A stretch of DNA of 64,000 nucleotides from Aeromonas salmonicida subsp. salmonicida (GCF_001643305.1 NZ_LSGW01000071.1:1-64000); one strand, 5' to 3'; positions 19,184 through 28,495 are shown, numbered from the stretch's first letter. Notes: generated by a model not told the origin, from the sequence alone. Made by a program: numbers and translations.

Positions 19184-19199
19184 AGATCACCTCGCCCTT

Positions 19200-21824
19200 T
19201 TACAGGCGCTCTTCCAGCCAGGAGTGAACGGATTGCAGTGCCGCAGGCACAGCTTCTGGCTGAGTGCCACCCGCCTGAGCCATGTCAGGACGACCACCAC
19301 CCTTGCCACCCACCTGCTGGGCCACCAGATTGACCAGCTCACCGGCCTTGACCTTGCCGGTCAAATCACTGGTCACACCGGCGATCAGGTTGACCTTGTC
19401 ATCGCTGCTGGTTGCCAACAGCACGACACCGGACTTCATCCGGTTTTTCAGCTCATCCAGCATGCCACGCAGTGACTTGGGATCCGCCCCTTCCAGCGCC
19501 GCTATCAGCACCTTCTGACCGTTGATCTCGATCACCTGGCTCAACAGGTCGCTACCAGCCTGGGCGGCCAGCTTGGCCTTGAGCTGCTCCAGCTCGCGCT
19601 CCATCATCTTGGACTTGTCCAGTATCTGGCGCACTTTATCGGCGATGGAGAACTGATCCCCCTTCACCAGAGCCGCTGCCTCTTCGATCTGCTCACCCAT
19701 CTGGTGCATGAAATCGATGGCGCCCTTGCCGGTCACGGCTTCGATGCGACGCACACCGGCGGCAATGCCGCTCTCGGCGATGATCTTGAAGAAGCCGATG
19801 TCACCGGTACGCTTGGCGTGAGTACCGCCGCACAGCTCGGTGGAGTAGTCGCCCATGCGCACTACGCGCACGTCGTCTTCATATTTTTCACCAAACAGCG
19901 CCATGGCACCGGCCGACTTGGCCGCTTCCAGATCCATTACCTGGGTAGCGATGTCGTGGTTGGCACGGATCTGGGCATTGACCAGCTCCTCGACCCGACG
20001 AATGGTCGCCATGGTCAGTCCTTCGAAGTGGGAGAAATCGAAGCGCATGCGCTCGGCTCCCACCAGAGACCCTTTCTGAGTCACGTGATCCCCCAGCGCC
20101 TGGCGCAGGGCTGCGTGCAGCAGGTGAGTCACAGAGTGGTTCAGGGCCACAGCCTGACGACGCTCGCCATCGACAACGGCTTCGACCAGGGCGCCTTTCT
20201 CCAGGGTACCCAGCTCCAGATAACCCTTGTGGATGATGGCCTTGCCCGCTTTCTGGGTATCGGTCACGGCGAAGATGCCGTCATCTACCTTGAGCACGCC
20301 GCAATCACCCACCTGACCACCTGACTCGGCGTAGAAGGGAGTCTCGGCCAGTACCACTACGGCTTCTTCACCGGCGATGAGGCCATTCACTTCGACGCCA
20401 TCCTTGTAGATGCCGACGACGCTGGTTTTCTGGCTCAGCTGCTTGTAACCGGTAAACGGGGTCTCGAAGTCGAGCTTGAGCACCTCGTTGTAGTTCACAC
20501 CGAAGCTGGAGGCCTCTTTCGCGCGGGCACGCTGCTTCTCCATCTCGGCATTGAAGCCCTCTTCGTCGATGCCGATCTCGCGCTCGCGCACCACGTCGGC
20601 GGTCAGGTCAGCCGGGAAGCCGTAGGTGTCATACAGCTTGAACACCACCTCGCCAGGTATGACCTTGGCATCACCCAGATTGGCCAGCACGTCTTCCAGC
20701 AGCAGCAGGCCGCGATCCAGCGTACGGACGAACTGCTCTTCCTCAATGCGCAACACGCGCTTGACCAGCGGCAGCTGGGCGATCAGCTCGGCGCCCACGT
20801 CTTTCATCTGCACCGCCAGTTCGGCAGCCAGCTTGTAGAAGAAGACGTCGGTGGCACCCAGCTTGCGACCGTGACGCACGGCGCGACGGATAATGCGGCG
20901 CAGCACATAGCCACGACCTTCGTTGGACGGCATGACGCCGTCAGCGATCAGGAAGGCGCAGGAGCGGATGTGGTCGGCGATGACGCGCAGGGACTGATTG
21001 CTAAGATCGGTAGTGCCGACGATCTCGGCCGCTTTCTTGATCAGCGCCTGGAAGATGTCGATCTCGTAGTTGGAGTGCACGCCCTGCATGATGGCGGAGA
21101 TACGCTCCAGACCCATGCCGGTATCCACGGACGGACGGGGCAGCGGTTCCATGGTGCCGTCAGCCTGACGGTTGAACTGCATGAACACCACGTTCCAGAT
21201 CTCGATGAAACGGTCGCCATCTTCTTCCGGTGAGCCGGGAGGGCCACCCCAGATGTGATCGCCGTGGTCATAGAAGATCTCGGTGCAGGGGCCACACGGA
21301 CCTGTATCACTCATCTGCCAGAAGTTATCGGAAGCAAAGGCTGCCCCCTTGTTGTCACCGATGCGCACTATGCGCTCGACCGGCACACCCACTTCATTTG
21401 CCCAGATATTGAAGGCTTCATCGTCCGTTTCATACACGGTTACCAGCAAGCGCTCTTTGGGCAGCTTTAGGGTCCCGGTCAGGAATTCCCAGGCAAAACG
21501 GATGGCGTCCTGCTTGAAGTAGTCACCGAAGCTGAAGTTGCCCAGCATTTCGAAGAAGGTGTGGTGACGAGCGGTATAGCCGACGTTTTCCAGGTCATTG
21601 TGTTTACCACCGGCACGGACACAACGCTGGGAAGTGGTTGCCCGATTGTAGGCACGCTTGTCTGCACCAAGGAACACATCCTTGAACTGGTTCATGCCTG
21701 CGTTGGTAAACAACAGGGTCGGGTCGTTATGCGGTACCAGCGAGCTGGAAGAGACAACCTGGTGCCCCTGGGAGCGGAAATACTCGAGAAACGCAGCGCG
21801 TATCTCTGACGTGGACATATACAT
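19200..21824 (-). CDS. alaS: Alanyl-tRNA synthetase
   Basis: 874 residues, the normal length. A class II synthetase that charges tRNA-Ala and edits Ser/Gly mischarging. N-terminal catalytic domain ([21 protein letters not shown] start), then the editing domain with [12 protein letters not shown] and the metal-binding [13 protein letters not shown], then a C-terminal DHHA1-type domain. Two in-frame ATGs lie six bases apart; the first has AGGA at a good distance and is used here, giving MYMSTSEIR. Part of the recA-recX-alaS-lysC-csrA series on the minus strand. Confidence 0.97.
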   Translation of the reverse strand: MYMSTSEIRAAFLEYFRSQGHQVVSSSSLVPHNDPTLLFTNAGMNQFKDVFLGADKRAYNRATTSQRCVRAGGKHNDLENVGYTARHHTFFEMLGNFSFGDYFKQDAIRFAWEFLTGTLKLPKERLLVTVYETDDEAFNIWANEVGVPVERIVRIGDNKGAAFASDNFWQMSDTGPCGPCTEIFYDHGDHIWGGPPGSPEEDGDRFIEIWNVVFMQFNRQADGTMEPLPRPSVDTGMGLERISAIMQGVHSNYEIDIFQALIKKAAEIVGTTDLSNQSLRVIADHIRSCAFLIADGVMPSNEGRGYVLRRIIRRAVRHGRKLGATDVFFYKLAAELAVQMKDVGAELIAQLPLVKRVLRIEEEQFVRTLDRGLLLLEDVLANLGDAKVIPGEVVFKLYDTYGFPADLTADVVREREIGIDEEGFNAEMEKQRARAKEASSFGVNYNEVLKLDFETPFTGYKQLSQKTSVVGIYKDGVEVNGLIAGEEAVVVLAETPFYAESGGQVGDCGVLKVDDGIFAVTDTQKAGKAIIHKGYLELGTLEKGALVEAVVDGERRQAVALNHSVTHLLHAALRQALGDHVTQKGSLVGAERMRFDFSHFEGLTMATIRRVEELVNAQIRANHDIATQVMDLEAAKSAGAMALFGEKYEDDVRVVRMGDYSTELCGGTHAKRTGDIGFFKIIAESGIAAGVRRIEAVTGKGAIDFMHQMGEQIEEAAALVKGDQFSIADKVRQILDKSKMMERELEQLKAKLAAQAGSDLLSQVIEINGQKVLIAALEGADPKSLRGMLDELKNRMKSGVVLLATSSDDKVNLIAGVTSDLTGKVKAGELVNLVAQQVGGKGGGRPDMAQAGGTQPEAVPAALQSVHSWLEERL

Positions 21825-22222
21825 GGAAAATCCTGCTTGATTCGAATACGGACTTTTAACCGCATTAATGTAAGTTTTCTGCGGGGTAAAGTAAAACGTG
21901 CCGGCCGGTCACGGGTGAAAAAGTGCGCATAAATGTGTGTTGGCAGGCAATGGGGGCAGACAAGCCGTTTTTGCAGAGAAAATACGGCCACACGCGGGGG
22001 AATATTCGTGGCAAAACGGGTCGGTGAGCCTACAGAAAAAAGTAACTCACCCTCAATACGCGGACGTGGGCCTGCAGTTGATCTGTGCACCGCCTAGTGG
22101 CTTGATGTGACGCGACCTGTGGCCTCATGGGCTGACTGGCGGTCACCCGGAACAATACAGGAACAAGGCCTGTATCGGGATAATGGCGCAATCAGCACGC
22201 CTGATTGCATGCCGCTTCCAGA
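21825..22222. other. Intergenic region between recX and alaS
   Basis: 398 bases without a gene. A stem ATACAGG/CCTGTAT at 22155-22175 just beyond the recX stop may stall recX transcripts but has no T run. The alaS promoter must lie in this region; no convincing -35/-10 pair could be picked. Nothing else recognised. Confidence 0.5.
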
Positions 22223-22732
22223 TCAACCGTCTTGAGTTTCGCTCTCCATCATGGTCGCGATGGCATAACGGGCCTGATCCTGATTAAACCCGCGTCCCAG
22301 CAGATACTTGAGCCACTTCATCCGCAGTTTGAAGTCACCCAGATCGCTGGCTCTGGCTCGCCGCTCAAGCAGGGCAAGAGCCAGCTCGAACCAGTCCAGT
22401 TCAGGCTGATCGAACGCGGTCTCTATCTGGCCATCGTCCAGACCCTTGCGACGCAGCTCAAAGCGGATCTTGATGGGACCATGGCCCTTGGCAGCACCAG
22501 ATCGCACCGCCATGGCACCATAACGCTCGTCATTGACCCAGTTATACCCGCGGCAGTAGTCGACGACAGCGCAGGCGACAGCTTCGTTGAAGCCCTGCTG
22601 GCGCAGCCGGTTGGCCAGTTCAGACTCGGCACTCTCGCGGCGAGCCAGACTGCGCATGGCAAAAGCGCGGGCGGCAGCAAACTGCTCTTCGAAGGAGGGT
22701 TCAGTGGGTTCGCAGTTAGGTGTATCAGTCAT
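22223..22732 (-). CDS. recX: Regulatory protein RecX
   Basis: 169 residues from ATG 22732; an in-frame TTG at 22741 would add three residues. RecX binds RecA filaments and limits their growth. The family pattern of three-helix repeats is visible (RRESAESELANRLRQQGF, then GAAKGHGPIKIRFELRRKGLDDGQI and RRARASDLGDFKLRMKWLKYLLGRGF). Neither start has a recognisable ribosome binding site, and a GC-rich hairpin ends eight bases before the ATG. Low RecX relative to RecA is expected, so this fits a gene expressed by limited read-through. Confidence 0.93.
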   Translation of the reverse strand: MTDTPNCEPTEPSFEEQFAAARAFAMRSLARRESAESELANRLRQQGFNEAVACAVVDYCRGYNWVNDERYGAMAVRSGAAKGHGPIKIRFELRRKGLDDGQIETAFDQPELDWFELALALLERRARASDLGDFKLRMKWLKYLLGRGFNQDQARYAIATMMESETQDG

Positions 22733-22740
22733 AAATGACA

Positions 22741-22762
22741 AGGCCGGGGGTTAGCCCGGCCT
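22741..22762 (-). terminator. Attenuating hairpin between recA and recX
   Basis: AGGCCGGG-six-base loop-CCCGGCCT, an 8-bp GC-rich stem right after recA, followed only by a weak T-rich stretch (TGTCATTTAT). A partial terminator between recA and recX is known in E. coli; this looks equivalent. Confidence 0.65.
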
Positions 22763-22767
22763 CACTG

Positions 22768-23829
22768 TTATTCGAACTCTTGTTCGCTTTCGGCTTCGAG
22801 CTCGTCGGCATCCGCCACGACCGGCTTCTCGGCCGGCACATCGCCGGAGAGCAGCAACTCACGCAGTCTGGCTTCCACCTCGGCCGCCATCACCTTGTTC
22901 TCGGTGAACAGCTTCATCACGTTGGCCTTGCCCTGACCTATCTTCTCGCCGTTATAGCTGTACCAGGCACCGGCCTTGTCGATCAGCTTGTGCTTGACGC
23001 CGAGATCCACCAGCTCACCTTCCTTGGAAATACCGACACCGTAGAAAATCTGGAATTCAGCCTGCTTGAAGGGAGGGGCAACCTTGTTCTTGACCACCTT
23101 GACGCGGGTCTCGTTACCGACCACTTCGTCACCTTCCTTGATGGCGCCGATGCGACGGATGTCCAGACGTACTGAGGCGTAGAACTTGAGCGCGTTACCA
23201 CCGGTAGTGGTTTCCGGGCTGCCGAACATGACACCAATCTTCATCCGGATTTGGTTGATGAAGATACAGAGGCAGTTGGCGTTCTTGATGTTGGCGGTCA
23301 GCTTGCGCAGCGCCTGGGACATCAGACGAGCCTGCAGGCCGACGTGGGAATCACCCATCTCGCCTTCGATTTCTGCTTTCGGCGTCAGAGCGGCCACCGA
23401 GTCGACGATGATGACGTCAACGGCGTTGGAACGCACCAGCATGTCGCAGATTTCCAGCGCCTGCTCACCGGTATCCGGCTGGGAGATCAGCAGGTCATCG
23501 ACGTTGACACCCAGCTTGGCTGCATAGATGGGGTCGAGGGCATGCTCTGCATCGATAAATGCACAGACCTTGCCTTTCTTCTGGGCTTCCGCAATCACCT
23601 GCAGGGTGAGGGTGGTTTTACCGGAAGATTCCGGGCCATAGATCTCGACGATACGGCCGCACGGCAGACCGCCGATACCCAGCGCCACGTCCAGGGAGAG
23701 GGAACCGGTAGAGATGGCTTCGATATCCATGGTCTTGCTGTCGCCCAGACGCATGATGGAGCCTTTGCCGAACTGCTTTTCAATCTGACCCAGCGCAGCC
23801 GCCAGTGCCTTCTGTTTGTTCTGATCCAT
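22768..23829 (-). CDS. recA: Recombinase RecA
   Basis: 353 residues. It forms ATP-dependent filaments on single-stranded DNA, drives strand exchange and triggers LexA self-cleavage. Walker [10 protein letters not shown] at 65-73; the L1/L2 loop regions and the conserved [18 protein letters not shown] and [21 protein letters not shown] stretches are intact. The acidic C-terminal tail ([13 protein letters not shown]) that tunes activity is present. A sigma-70 promoter overlapped by a LexA box lies 46 bases upstream. Confidence 0.98.
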   Translation of the reverse strand: MDQNKQKALAAALGQIEKQFGKGSIMRLGDSKTMDIEAISTGSLSLDVALGIGGLPCGRIVEIYGPESSGKTTLTLQVIAEAQKKGKVCAFIDAEHALDPIYAAKLGVNVDDLLISQPDTGEQALEICDMLVRSNAVDVIIVDSVAALTPKAEIEGEMGDSHVGLQARLMSQALRKLTANIKNANCLCIFINQIRMKIGVMFGSPETTTGGNALKFYASVRLDIRRIGAIKEGDEVVGNETRVKVVKNKVAPPFKQAEFQIFYGVGISKEGELVDLGVKHKLIDKAGAWYSYNGEKIGQGKANVMKLFTENKVMAAEVEARLRELLLSGDVPAEKPVVADADELEAESEQEFE

Positions 23830-23874
23830 GCCAATCTCCGCTGGAAATCGTGAGTAATAAGTGAAGTTGGGCTA

Positions 23875-23902
23875 AGTATACTGTCTATTCATACAGTATC
23901 AA
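23875..23902 (-). promoter_or_regulatory. recA promoter with LexA (SOS) box
   Basis: On the minus strand TTGATA, a 16-base spacer and TATACT. A LexA box TACTG-N10-CAGTA at 23879-23898 fills the spacer, so bound LexA would block RNA polymerase directly. Confidence 0.93.
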
Positions 23903-23909
23903 GCCCAAT

Positions 23910-24401
23910 TTATCTGAGCAGGGCCAAGAGTCCGGACAAGGCCTGTCTGACCGCCTGCTGGCGTACCTGACGCCGGTCACCGTCGAAACGGGCCAGCAGG
24001 GAGTGGTGACGGCCGTTGCTGTCGGCCCAGGCGAACCAGACGGTACCGACAGGTTTGTCTTCGGTTGCACCACCCGGGCCTGCGATACCGCTGATGGCCA
24101 CGCTGATGGCGGCCGACGAGTGGGCCAACGCGCCACGGGCCATCTCCAGCACCACAGCCTCGCTTACGGCCCCGTGCTGCTGAAGACTCTCGCCGCTCAC
24201 CCCCAGCATCTGCTGCTTGGCCTGGTTGGTATAGGTGACGAAGCCGCGATCGAACCAGCCAGAGCTGCCGGCAATGTCGGTGATGGCCGTTGCCACGCCA
24301 CCGCCGGTACAGGATTCGGCGGTAGCCGCCAGCCAGCCTCGCTGGCCCAGGGCCTTGCCCAGTTCGGTGGCGAGGTGCTCTATCTCTGCGTCCAGTTTCA
24401 T
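23910..24401 (-). CDS. pncC: Nicotinamide-nucleotide amidase PncC (CinA C-terminal domain)
   Basis: 163 residues, single-domain form. It deamidates nicotinamide mononucleotide to nicotinate mononucleotide, recycling the NMN released by DNA ligase. Family motifs AESCTGGGVATAITDIAGSSGWFDRGFVTYTN and SGIAGPGGATEDKPVGTVWFAW are intact. It lies directly upstream of recA on the same strand, as ygaD does in E. coli, but recA has its own promoter between them. Confidence 0.93.
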   Translation of the reverse strand: MKLDAEIEHLATELGKALGQRGWLAATAESCTGGGVATAITDIAGSSGWFDRGFVTYTNQAKQQMLGVSGESLQQHGAVSEAVVLEMARGALAHSSAAISVAISGIAGPGGATEDKPVGTVWFAWADSNGRHHSLLARFDGDRRQVRQQAVRQALSGLLALLR

Positions 24402-24602
24402 CCCGGCTCCCTAGCTCGTTGAGGAGGCTCATTATGCGATCCTGCTGCCATCCCCCGCAACCGGAGCAGGGCAGAAGCCCGCCTTGCCCGTCTCAGCACG
24501 GCCATACTGGCAGCCTGATGTCATTCGTTCAGAACTCATCATTGCATCCATCGACTCGCGAGAGCAGACTGTTTGGCCTTGTTTTGACTCAAGGCAACCA
24601 CC

Positions 24603-25076
24603 ATGACTCCTGCCATCAACCTGCTGAAAAAGCTCAAGATCCCCCATAAGCTCTACCCCTATGAGTGCGACGCTCACGACGATTTCGGCAAGCACGCCGC
24701 GACCCGGCTGGGCCTGCCGGAAGCCCGGGTGTTCAAGACCCTGATCGCCCATCATGACAAGCAGGCAGTGGTGGCCATAGTGCCTTCCTCCGGCATGTGC
24801 AGTCTCAAACAGCTGGCCAAGGCCACGGGTTTGAAAAAGGTGGAGATGATGACACCGGCGGAGGCCGAGAAGCTGACCGGTTACAAGGTGGGGGGCATCA
24901 GCCCGCTGGCCCAGAAGAAGTTGTTGCCAACCGTACTCGATGACTCCGCCATGGCGTTTGACGAGATCCTGGTGAGCGGTGGCAAACGCGGCCTCTCGGT
25001 CGGGGTGGCGCCGCAAGATATGCTGACGCTGATGAAATGGATTGCGGCCCCGATTGGTGAACACCAGGGGGACTAG
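24603..25076 (+). CDS. ybaK: Cys-tRNA(Pro)/Cys-tRNA(Cys) deacylase YbaK
   Basis: 157 residues, whole YbaK/EbsC family length. It hydrolyses Cys-tRNA(Pro) formed by ProRS error. Seen: MTPAINLLKKLKIPHKLYPYE start, the conserved FKTLI and VVAIVPSSGMCSLKQLAKA segments, the KKVEMMTPAEAEKLTGYKVGGISPL block that carries the catalytic Lys region and the GGISP loop, and SGGKRGLSVGVAPQDM. Single gene divergent from pncC; the 200 bases upstream hold no other gene. Confidence 0.9.
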   Translation: MTPAINLLKKLKIPHKLYPYECDAHDDFGKHAATRLGLPEARVFKTLIAHHDKQAVVAIVPSSGMCSLKQLAKATGLKKVEMMTPAEAEKLTGYKVGGISPLAQKKLLPTVLDDSAMAFDEILVSGGKRGLSVGVAPQDMLTLMKWIAAPIGEHQGD

Positions 25077-25078
25077 TC

Positions 25079-25110
25079 AAAAAGAGAGGCCCAGGCCGAC
25101 CCTGGGCCTC
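25079..25110 (-). terminator. Terminator of the osmC-rhodanese-GNAT operon
   Basis: GAGGCCCAGG-CGGGT type loop-CCTGGGCCTC, a 10-bp stem; on the minus strand it is followed by TCTTTTTG. It may also stop ybaK transcripts, though without a T run on that side. Confidence 0.75.
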
Positions 25111-25116
25111 TGCATA

Positions 25117-25857
25117 TCACTCGGCTTTCCCATGACAGGCGGTGGTCAGATCGGATAACCGCAGCCGCTGCCTGCCAGCCTCATCGAAGTTCTCCTCTGC
25201 CAACCAGCGCGCGAAACACGCCTGCAGGGCGGGCCACTCGCTGTCGATCACCGAGAACCAGGCGGTATCCCGACTGCGTCCCTTGTCTACCCTGTTCTGG
25301 CGAAATGTCCCTTCATAACTGAAACCGAGCCGCAGCGCCGCCCGCCAGGAGGGCTTGTTGAGGGCATTGCACTTCCACTCGTAGCGCCGGTAGCCGAGGG
25401 CAAAGGCGTTGGCCATCATCAGCGCCATGGCCGCCGTCGCCAGACGCGACTGTTGCAGGGCCGGCGAGAAGTGCAGCCAACCCACCTCAATGCTGCCAGC
25501 CAGGGGATCGATGCGCAGGTAGCTGGCGAGCCCTAGCGCCTTGCCGCTGTCGGCGTCCGTTTTTGCGTCCACTATGGCGTAGAACTGGGGATCCACTTTG
25601 GCGACGCACTGTTGCAGCCAGGCCTGCATGGCCGCCTCATCGGTGAAGGGACCACTGGTGAGATAGGTCCACATGGCCCCACTGTCGGTGCCGAACGCCT
25701 GCCAGAGCGCGGGTCCGTGGCGCTCGGGATCCAGCGGCTCCAGCCGGCAGCCCCAGCCTGACAGTGGCTGATGGGGAGGAAACTCGGCCCCGCGCCAGTC
25801 GGGCAAGAGGACGCCAACCGCTTGGTCGAACTCGTTCAGATGATGATCAGTAGCCAC
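25117..25857 (-). CDS. GNAT family N-acetyltransferase (RimJ/RimL-like)
   Basis: 246 residues. Family features: a start with CRLEPLDPERHGPALWQAF, the beta4-alpha3 acetyl-CoA region (SIEVGWLHFSPALQQSRLATAA) and the KCNALNKPSWRAALRLGFSYEGTFRQ segment, which is common in RimJ/RimL-like acetyltransferases that modify small molecules or protein N-termini. The substrate cannot be told. The start overlaps the end of the rhodanese gene by 11 bases, so the two are translationally linked and in one operon. Confidence 0.8.
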   Translation of the reverse strand: MATDHHLNEFDQAVGVLLPDWRGAEFPPHQPLSGWGCRLEPLDPERHGPALWQAFGTDSGAMWTYLTSGPFTDEAAMQAWLQQCVAKVDPQFYAIVDAKTDADSGKALGLASYLRIDPLAGSIEVGWLHFSPALQQSRLATAAMALMMANAFALGYRRYEWKCNALNKPSWRAALRLGFSYEGTFRQNRVDKGRSRDTAWFSVIDSEWPALQACFARWLAEENFDEAGRQRLRLSDLTTACHGKAE

Positions 25858-26284
25858 AGGTCATTCCCCCTTCCAGCAAAACGCCCGCATCTTCACCGAG
25901 GGCGACGGCAAAGCCGTCCTGACGCCACCAGTGCAGGCCACCTATCAGCTCCTTGACCTGAAAGCCCAGCGCCGCCAGTTTGTAGGCCCCTTGAGTCGAG
26001 CCGTTGCAGCCTATGCCATCGCAGTAGCAGACATAAACCTTGTCCCGCGCAAGGGTGGCCGTCGTCGCTTGATTCATGGATCCATGGGGGAAAGAGACGG
26101 CCCCTGGAATATGCCCCAGCCGGTAATGCTGCGCGGATCGAGTGTCGATGACGACGATGCGCTCTTCTTTTTCCAGCAGATCGGCAGCCAGGTCCGCCGG
26201 GTCGGTGCGAAATCTCAGCTGGGCCTCGAAAAAGGCGCTGGCGTCCATCGGGCTGGCAAGACCCGTACTCAATACATGACTCAT
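25847..26284 (-). CDS. Rhodanese-domain protein
   Basis: 145 residues, a single rhodanese domain. Seen: IVVIDTRSAQHYRLGHIPGAVSFPHG (the conserved D-x-R and G-H-I-P-G motifs) and the active-site loop YCDGIGCNGS with catalytic Cys near residue 93. Such proteins carry sulfur as a persulfide or respond to reactive sulfur or oxidants. Ribosome binding site AAGGAG lies nine bases before the ATG. The start region is a second copy of the one at 26373: ribosome binding site plus MSHVL are repeated 89 bases upstream. Confidence 0.85.
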   Translation of the reverse strand: MSHVLSTGLASPMDASAFFEAQLRFRTDPADLAADLLEKEERIVVIDTRSAQHYRLGHIPGAVSFPHGSMNQATTATLARDKVYVCYCDGIGCNGSTQGAYKLAALGFQVKELIGGLHWWRQDGFAVALGEDAGVLLEGGMTCGY

Positions 26285-26301
26285 GGTGAAGCTCCTTGTG
26301 G

Positions 26302-26373
26302 CTAAACCCGGATCCGGGTGGTGGCGATGGTGTTGACCAAGCTGATGAGGTCGGAGCCCAATACATGGCTCAT
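26302..26373 (-). CDS. 23-residue ORF imitating the rhodanese N-terminus
   Basis: ATG at 26373 overlaps the osmC stop codon (ATGA), and the frame reads MSHVLGSDLISLVNTIATTR before ending at TAG, 17 bases before the rhodanese ATG. Its first residues MSHVLGSDL parallel the rhodanese MSHVLSTGL, and the bases before both starts are alike (GCCAC..GGAG.CTTC.C.ATGAG.CATGTATTG). This looks like a tandem duplication of the rhodanese start. The 4-base overlap with osmC makes translation likely; the peptide may be only a relay for translational coupling or a leftover. Confidence 0.5.
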   Translation of the reverse strand: MSHVLGSDLISLVNTIATTRIRV

Positions 26374-26858
26374 AGGGAAGCCTCCCGTGGCCACAGTACG
26401 ATTTGGGTGATCACTGTGGTCCTGACGGAATTGGCGATGAAGCACTCCTCGTGGGCCTGGTGGTGCAGTTGCTCCAGCTCGGCCAGGGTCGGCTGGCGTG
26501 CGCCGCCAAACAACACCTGCGGACGCAGGGTCACCCGGGTAATCGACTGACGCCCCCGTTCATCCGTCTCCATGACGCCAATCGCCTGATCCCGATAGCG
26601 GTCAACCAGATAGCCTTGCTTGGCCACCAGCCAGAGAAAGGTCAGCATGTGGCAGCTGGAGAGGGCGGCCACAAAGGCCTCCTCCGGATCGACGTGCTCG
26701 GCCACCGACCAGGGCAAGGGCACCACGTGCGGGGAGGAGGAAGCGGCCACCCTGACGCCGCCGTCGAATTCCCATTGATGGACCCGACTGTAGCGCTGAT
26801 CGAGGAAGCGCTCGCTGGCACCTCTCTCCCAACTGATGATGGCGCTGTATTCCGACAT
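26370..26858 (-). CDS. OsmC family peroxiredoxin-like protein
   Basis: 162 residues from the ATG of MSEYSAIISWERG, which has AAAGGAG seven bases upstream; a TTG start 21 bases earlier is less likely. OsmC/Ohr proteins reduce organic peroxides using two cysteines; here they are in SSCHMLTFLW (near residue 69) and HEECFIANSV (near 140). Glu in VDPEEAFVAALSSCH is also conserved. First gene of an operon with the small ORF, rhodanese and acetyltransferase genes, facing a MocR-type regulator across 131 bases. Confidence 0.85.
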   Translation of the reverse strand: MSEYSAIISWERGASERFLDQRYSRVHQWEFDGGVRVAASSSPHVVPLPWSVAEHVDPEEAFVAALSSCHMLTFLWLVAKQGYLVDRYRDQAIGVMETDERGRQSITRVTLRPQVLFGGARQPTLAELEQLHHQAHEECFIANSVRTTVITQIVLWPREASL

Positions 26859-26936
26859 GCAGACTCCTTTCGTTGCCAATGTGGTTGCTCATGTTCCTTG
26901 CGCACCAATGTAACGGGATAATGGCCTTGCCACGCC

Positions 26937-26973
26937 GACCAATTTTGCCAATATGGGCAGACCAATTATGCCA
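26937..26973. promoter_or_regulatory. Direct-repeat operator, probably for the MocR regulator
   Basis: GACCAATTTTGCCA (26937-26950) and GACCAATTATGCCA (26960-26973) are 13/14 identical and 23 bases apart, start to start, about two helical turns. They lie between the divergent osmC and mocR starts. MocR-type regulators often bind such direct repeats, so autoregulation and control of the osmC operon are likely. Confidence 0.65.
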
Positions 26974-26989
26974 AGCGCCGGAGATAGCC

Positions 26990-28417
26990 ATGCCCGCCCT
27001 GCCAACCCTGTTTGCCACTCAGCAAGCAAGCGATCTGCCGCTGCACGAACAGCTGGTGCGCACCCTGCGCGGCGCCATCCTGGCCGGCCATCTGCCCCAG
27101 CACAGCCGGCTGCCCGCCAGCCGTATGCTGGCAGGGGATCTGGGGGTCTCCCGCAGCACGGTAGAGCTGGCTTATGGTCGGCTGGAGGCGGAAGGTTATC
27201 TGGTGCGCAAGGTGGGGGCCGGCAGCTTTGTAGCCCTGGCAGCGGTATGCCCGGCGCCACGTCCGCCCCAGTCGGCGGCCGGACTCTCCCGCCGTGGTCA
27301 GGAGATGGCCGCAGGCGGCGCCTGTCATGACACACCACACGTCGGCACCTCGTTTGCGTCCAGTCAGCCTGACTCCCGCCTCTTCCCTCATGCGCACTGG
27401 GGTCGGCTGATGCAGCAGCAGTGGCGTCAGCAGGGTGAACGCTGGATGAACTATGGCGACCCGCAAGGCTTGCCTGAGCTGCGGGCCGCCATCAGCAGCT
27501 ATCTGGTGCAGTCCCGCGGCGTGGTGTGCGAACCGGATCAAATCCTGATCCTCACCAGCTCCCAGCAGGGGATACTGCTGGCGACCCAGCTGCTCATCGA
27601 TGCCGGTGACACCGTCTGGGTAGAGGATCCCGGCTACCCCGGGGCCCGTACCGCCATGGAGAGCGCCGGTGCCAGAGTGCACCCTGTGCCAGTGGATGGG
27701 GAGGGGCTCAACCCGCTGGGGCAACACCCCACACCCCGCCTCATCTATACCACACCGGCCCACCAGTACCCCCTGGGCATGCCCATGAGCCTCGCCCGCC
27801 GAATGGCGTTGCTGAGGGAAGTCGAGCGTCACGGCGCCTGGATCCTGGAGGACGATTACGATGGGGAATATCAGTACGATCAGCGCCCGCTGCCCGCCTT
27901 GCAGGGGCTGGATAACCAGGGGCGAGTCATCTATGTGGGGACCTTCAGCAAGGTGCTGTTCGGTTCATTGCGACTCGCCTATCTGGTACTGCCAAGGCCG
28001 CTGATGAGTGCCTTCTGCCAGGCCAGGGCGGCCTTTGATGGCCACAGCAACCAGTTGCAGCAGGCGGTCACGGCGGACTTCATCCGTGCCGGTCACTTCG
28101 CCACCCACCTGCGCCAGAGCCGGCTCATCTACCAGAGCCGGCGCGACCTGCTGCTGGCCGAGCTCGCCAGTCACTGCCCGCAGCTCACCCCCATCCACAG
28201 CGGCGCCGGGCTGCAATGCGCCGTGCTGTTGCCCGCTGGCGGCGAGACCCGCTGGACCAACCCCGCCAATGCCCGGGGCATGGGTCTGCGTCCGCTCGGA
28301 CAGTTCTACCTCGGCGAGCCAAATCTGGAGGGCTGGCTGCTCGGCTTTGGCGCCCTCGACAACCAGACACTGCGCCAGCTATGTCGCCAGTTGGGAAACT
28401 TGATGAAGTCGTCCTGA
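26990..28417 (+). CDS. MocR/PdxR-type transcriptional regulator (GntR HTH + aminotransferase fold)
   Basis: 475 residues from ATG 26990, with GGAG six bases upstream. Residues about 10-80 form a GntR winged helix (PLHEQLVRTLRGAILAGHL, then LPASRMLAGDLGVSRSTVELAYGRLEAEGYL). From about 110 follows a fold-type I aminotransferase domain with the PLP features EDDYDGEYQYD and the PLP lysine in VGTFSKVLFGSLRLAY. MocR proteins use PLP or an aldimine as effector. Divergent from the osmC-rhodanese-GNAT operon, which it probably controls; the target metabolite is unknown. Confidence 0.88.
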   Translation: MPALPTLFATQQASDLPLHEQLVRTLRGAILAGHLPQHSRLPASRMLAGDLGVSRSTVELAYGRLEAEGYLVRKVGAGSFVALAAVCPAPRPPQSAAGLSRRGQEMAAGGACHDTPHVGTSFASSQPDSRLFPHAHWGRLMQQQWRQQGERWMNYGDPQGLPELRAAISSYLVQSRGVVCEPDQILILTSSQQGILLATQLLIDAGDTVWVEDPGYPGARTAMESAGARVHPVPVDGEGLNPLGQHPTPRLIYTTPAHQYPLGMPMSLARRMALLREVERHGAWILEDDYDGEYQYDQRPLPALQGLDNQGRVIYVGTFSKVLFGSLRLAYLVLPRPLMSAFCQARAAFDGHSNQLQQAVTADFIRAGHFATHLRQSRLIYQSRRDLLLAELASHCPQLTPIHSGAGLQCAVLLPAGGETRWTNPANARGMGLRPLGQFYLGEPNLEGWLLGFGALDNQTLRQLCRQLGNLMKSS

Positions 28418-28489
28418 TGGCGGTGTGAACGCACTCTTCGCCGAGCAGATGCGTGGCCTGCGACCGGGCAAGACCCGAAAACAGCGAAC

Positions 28490-28495
28490 TATAAT
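28490..28495 (+). promoter_or_regulatory. -10 element upstream of the first solute-binding-like gene
   Basis: A perfect TATAAT lies 32 bases before the ATG at 28527. No good -35 is seen at the right distance, so an activator or a weak promoter is possible. Confidence 0.5.

Noticed and set aside
24402-24602. Expected mutS next to pncC-recA
   Set aside because: Only 200 bases without a gene lie here before ybaK; mutS is not in this part of the chromosome.
26873-26989. N-terminal extension of the MocR protein (39 codons)
   Set aside because: It runs through the direct-repeat operator and promoter zone, and ATG 26990 has a good ribosome binding site.
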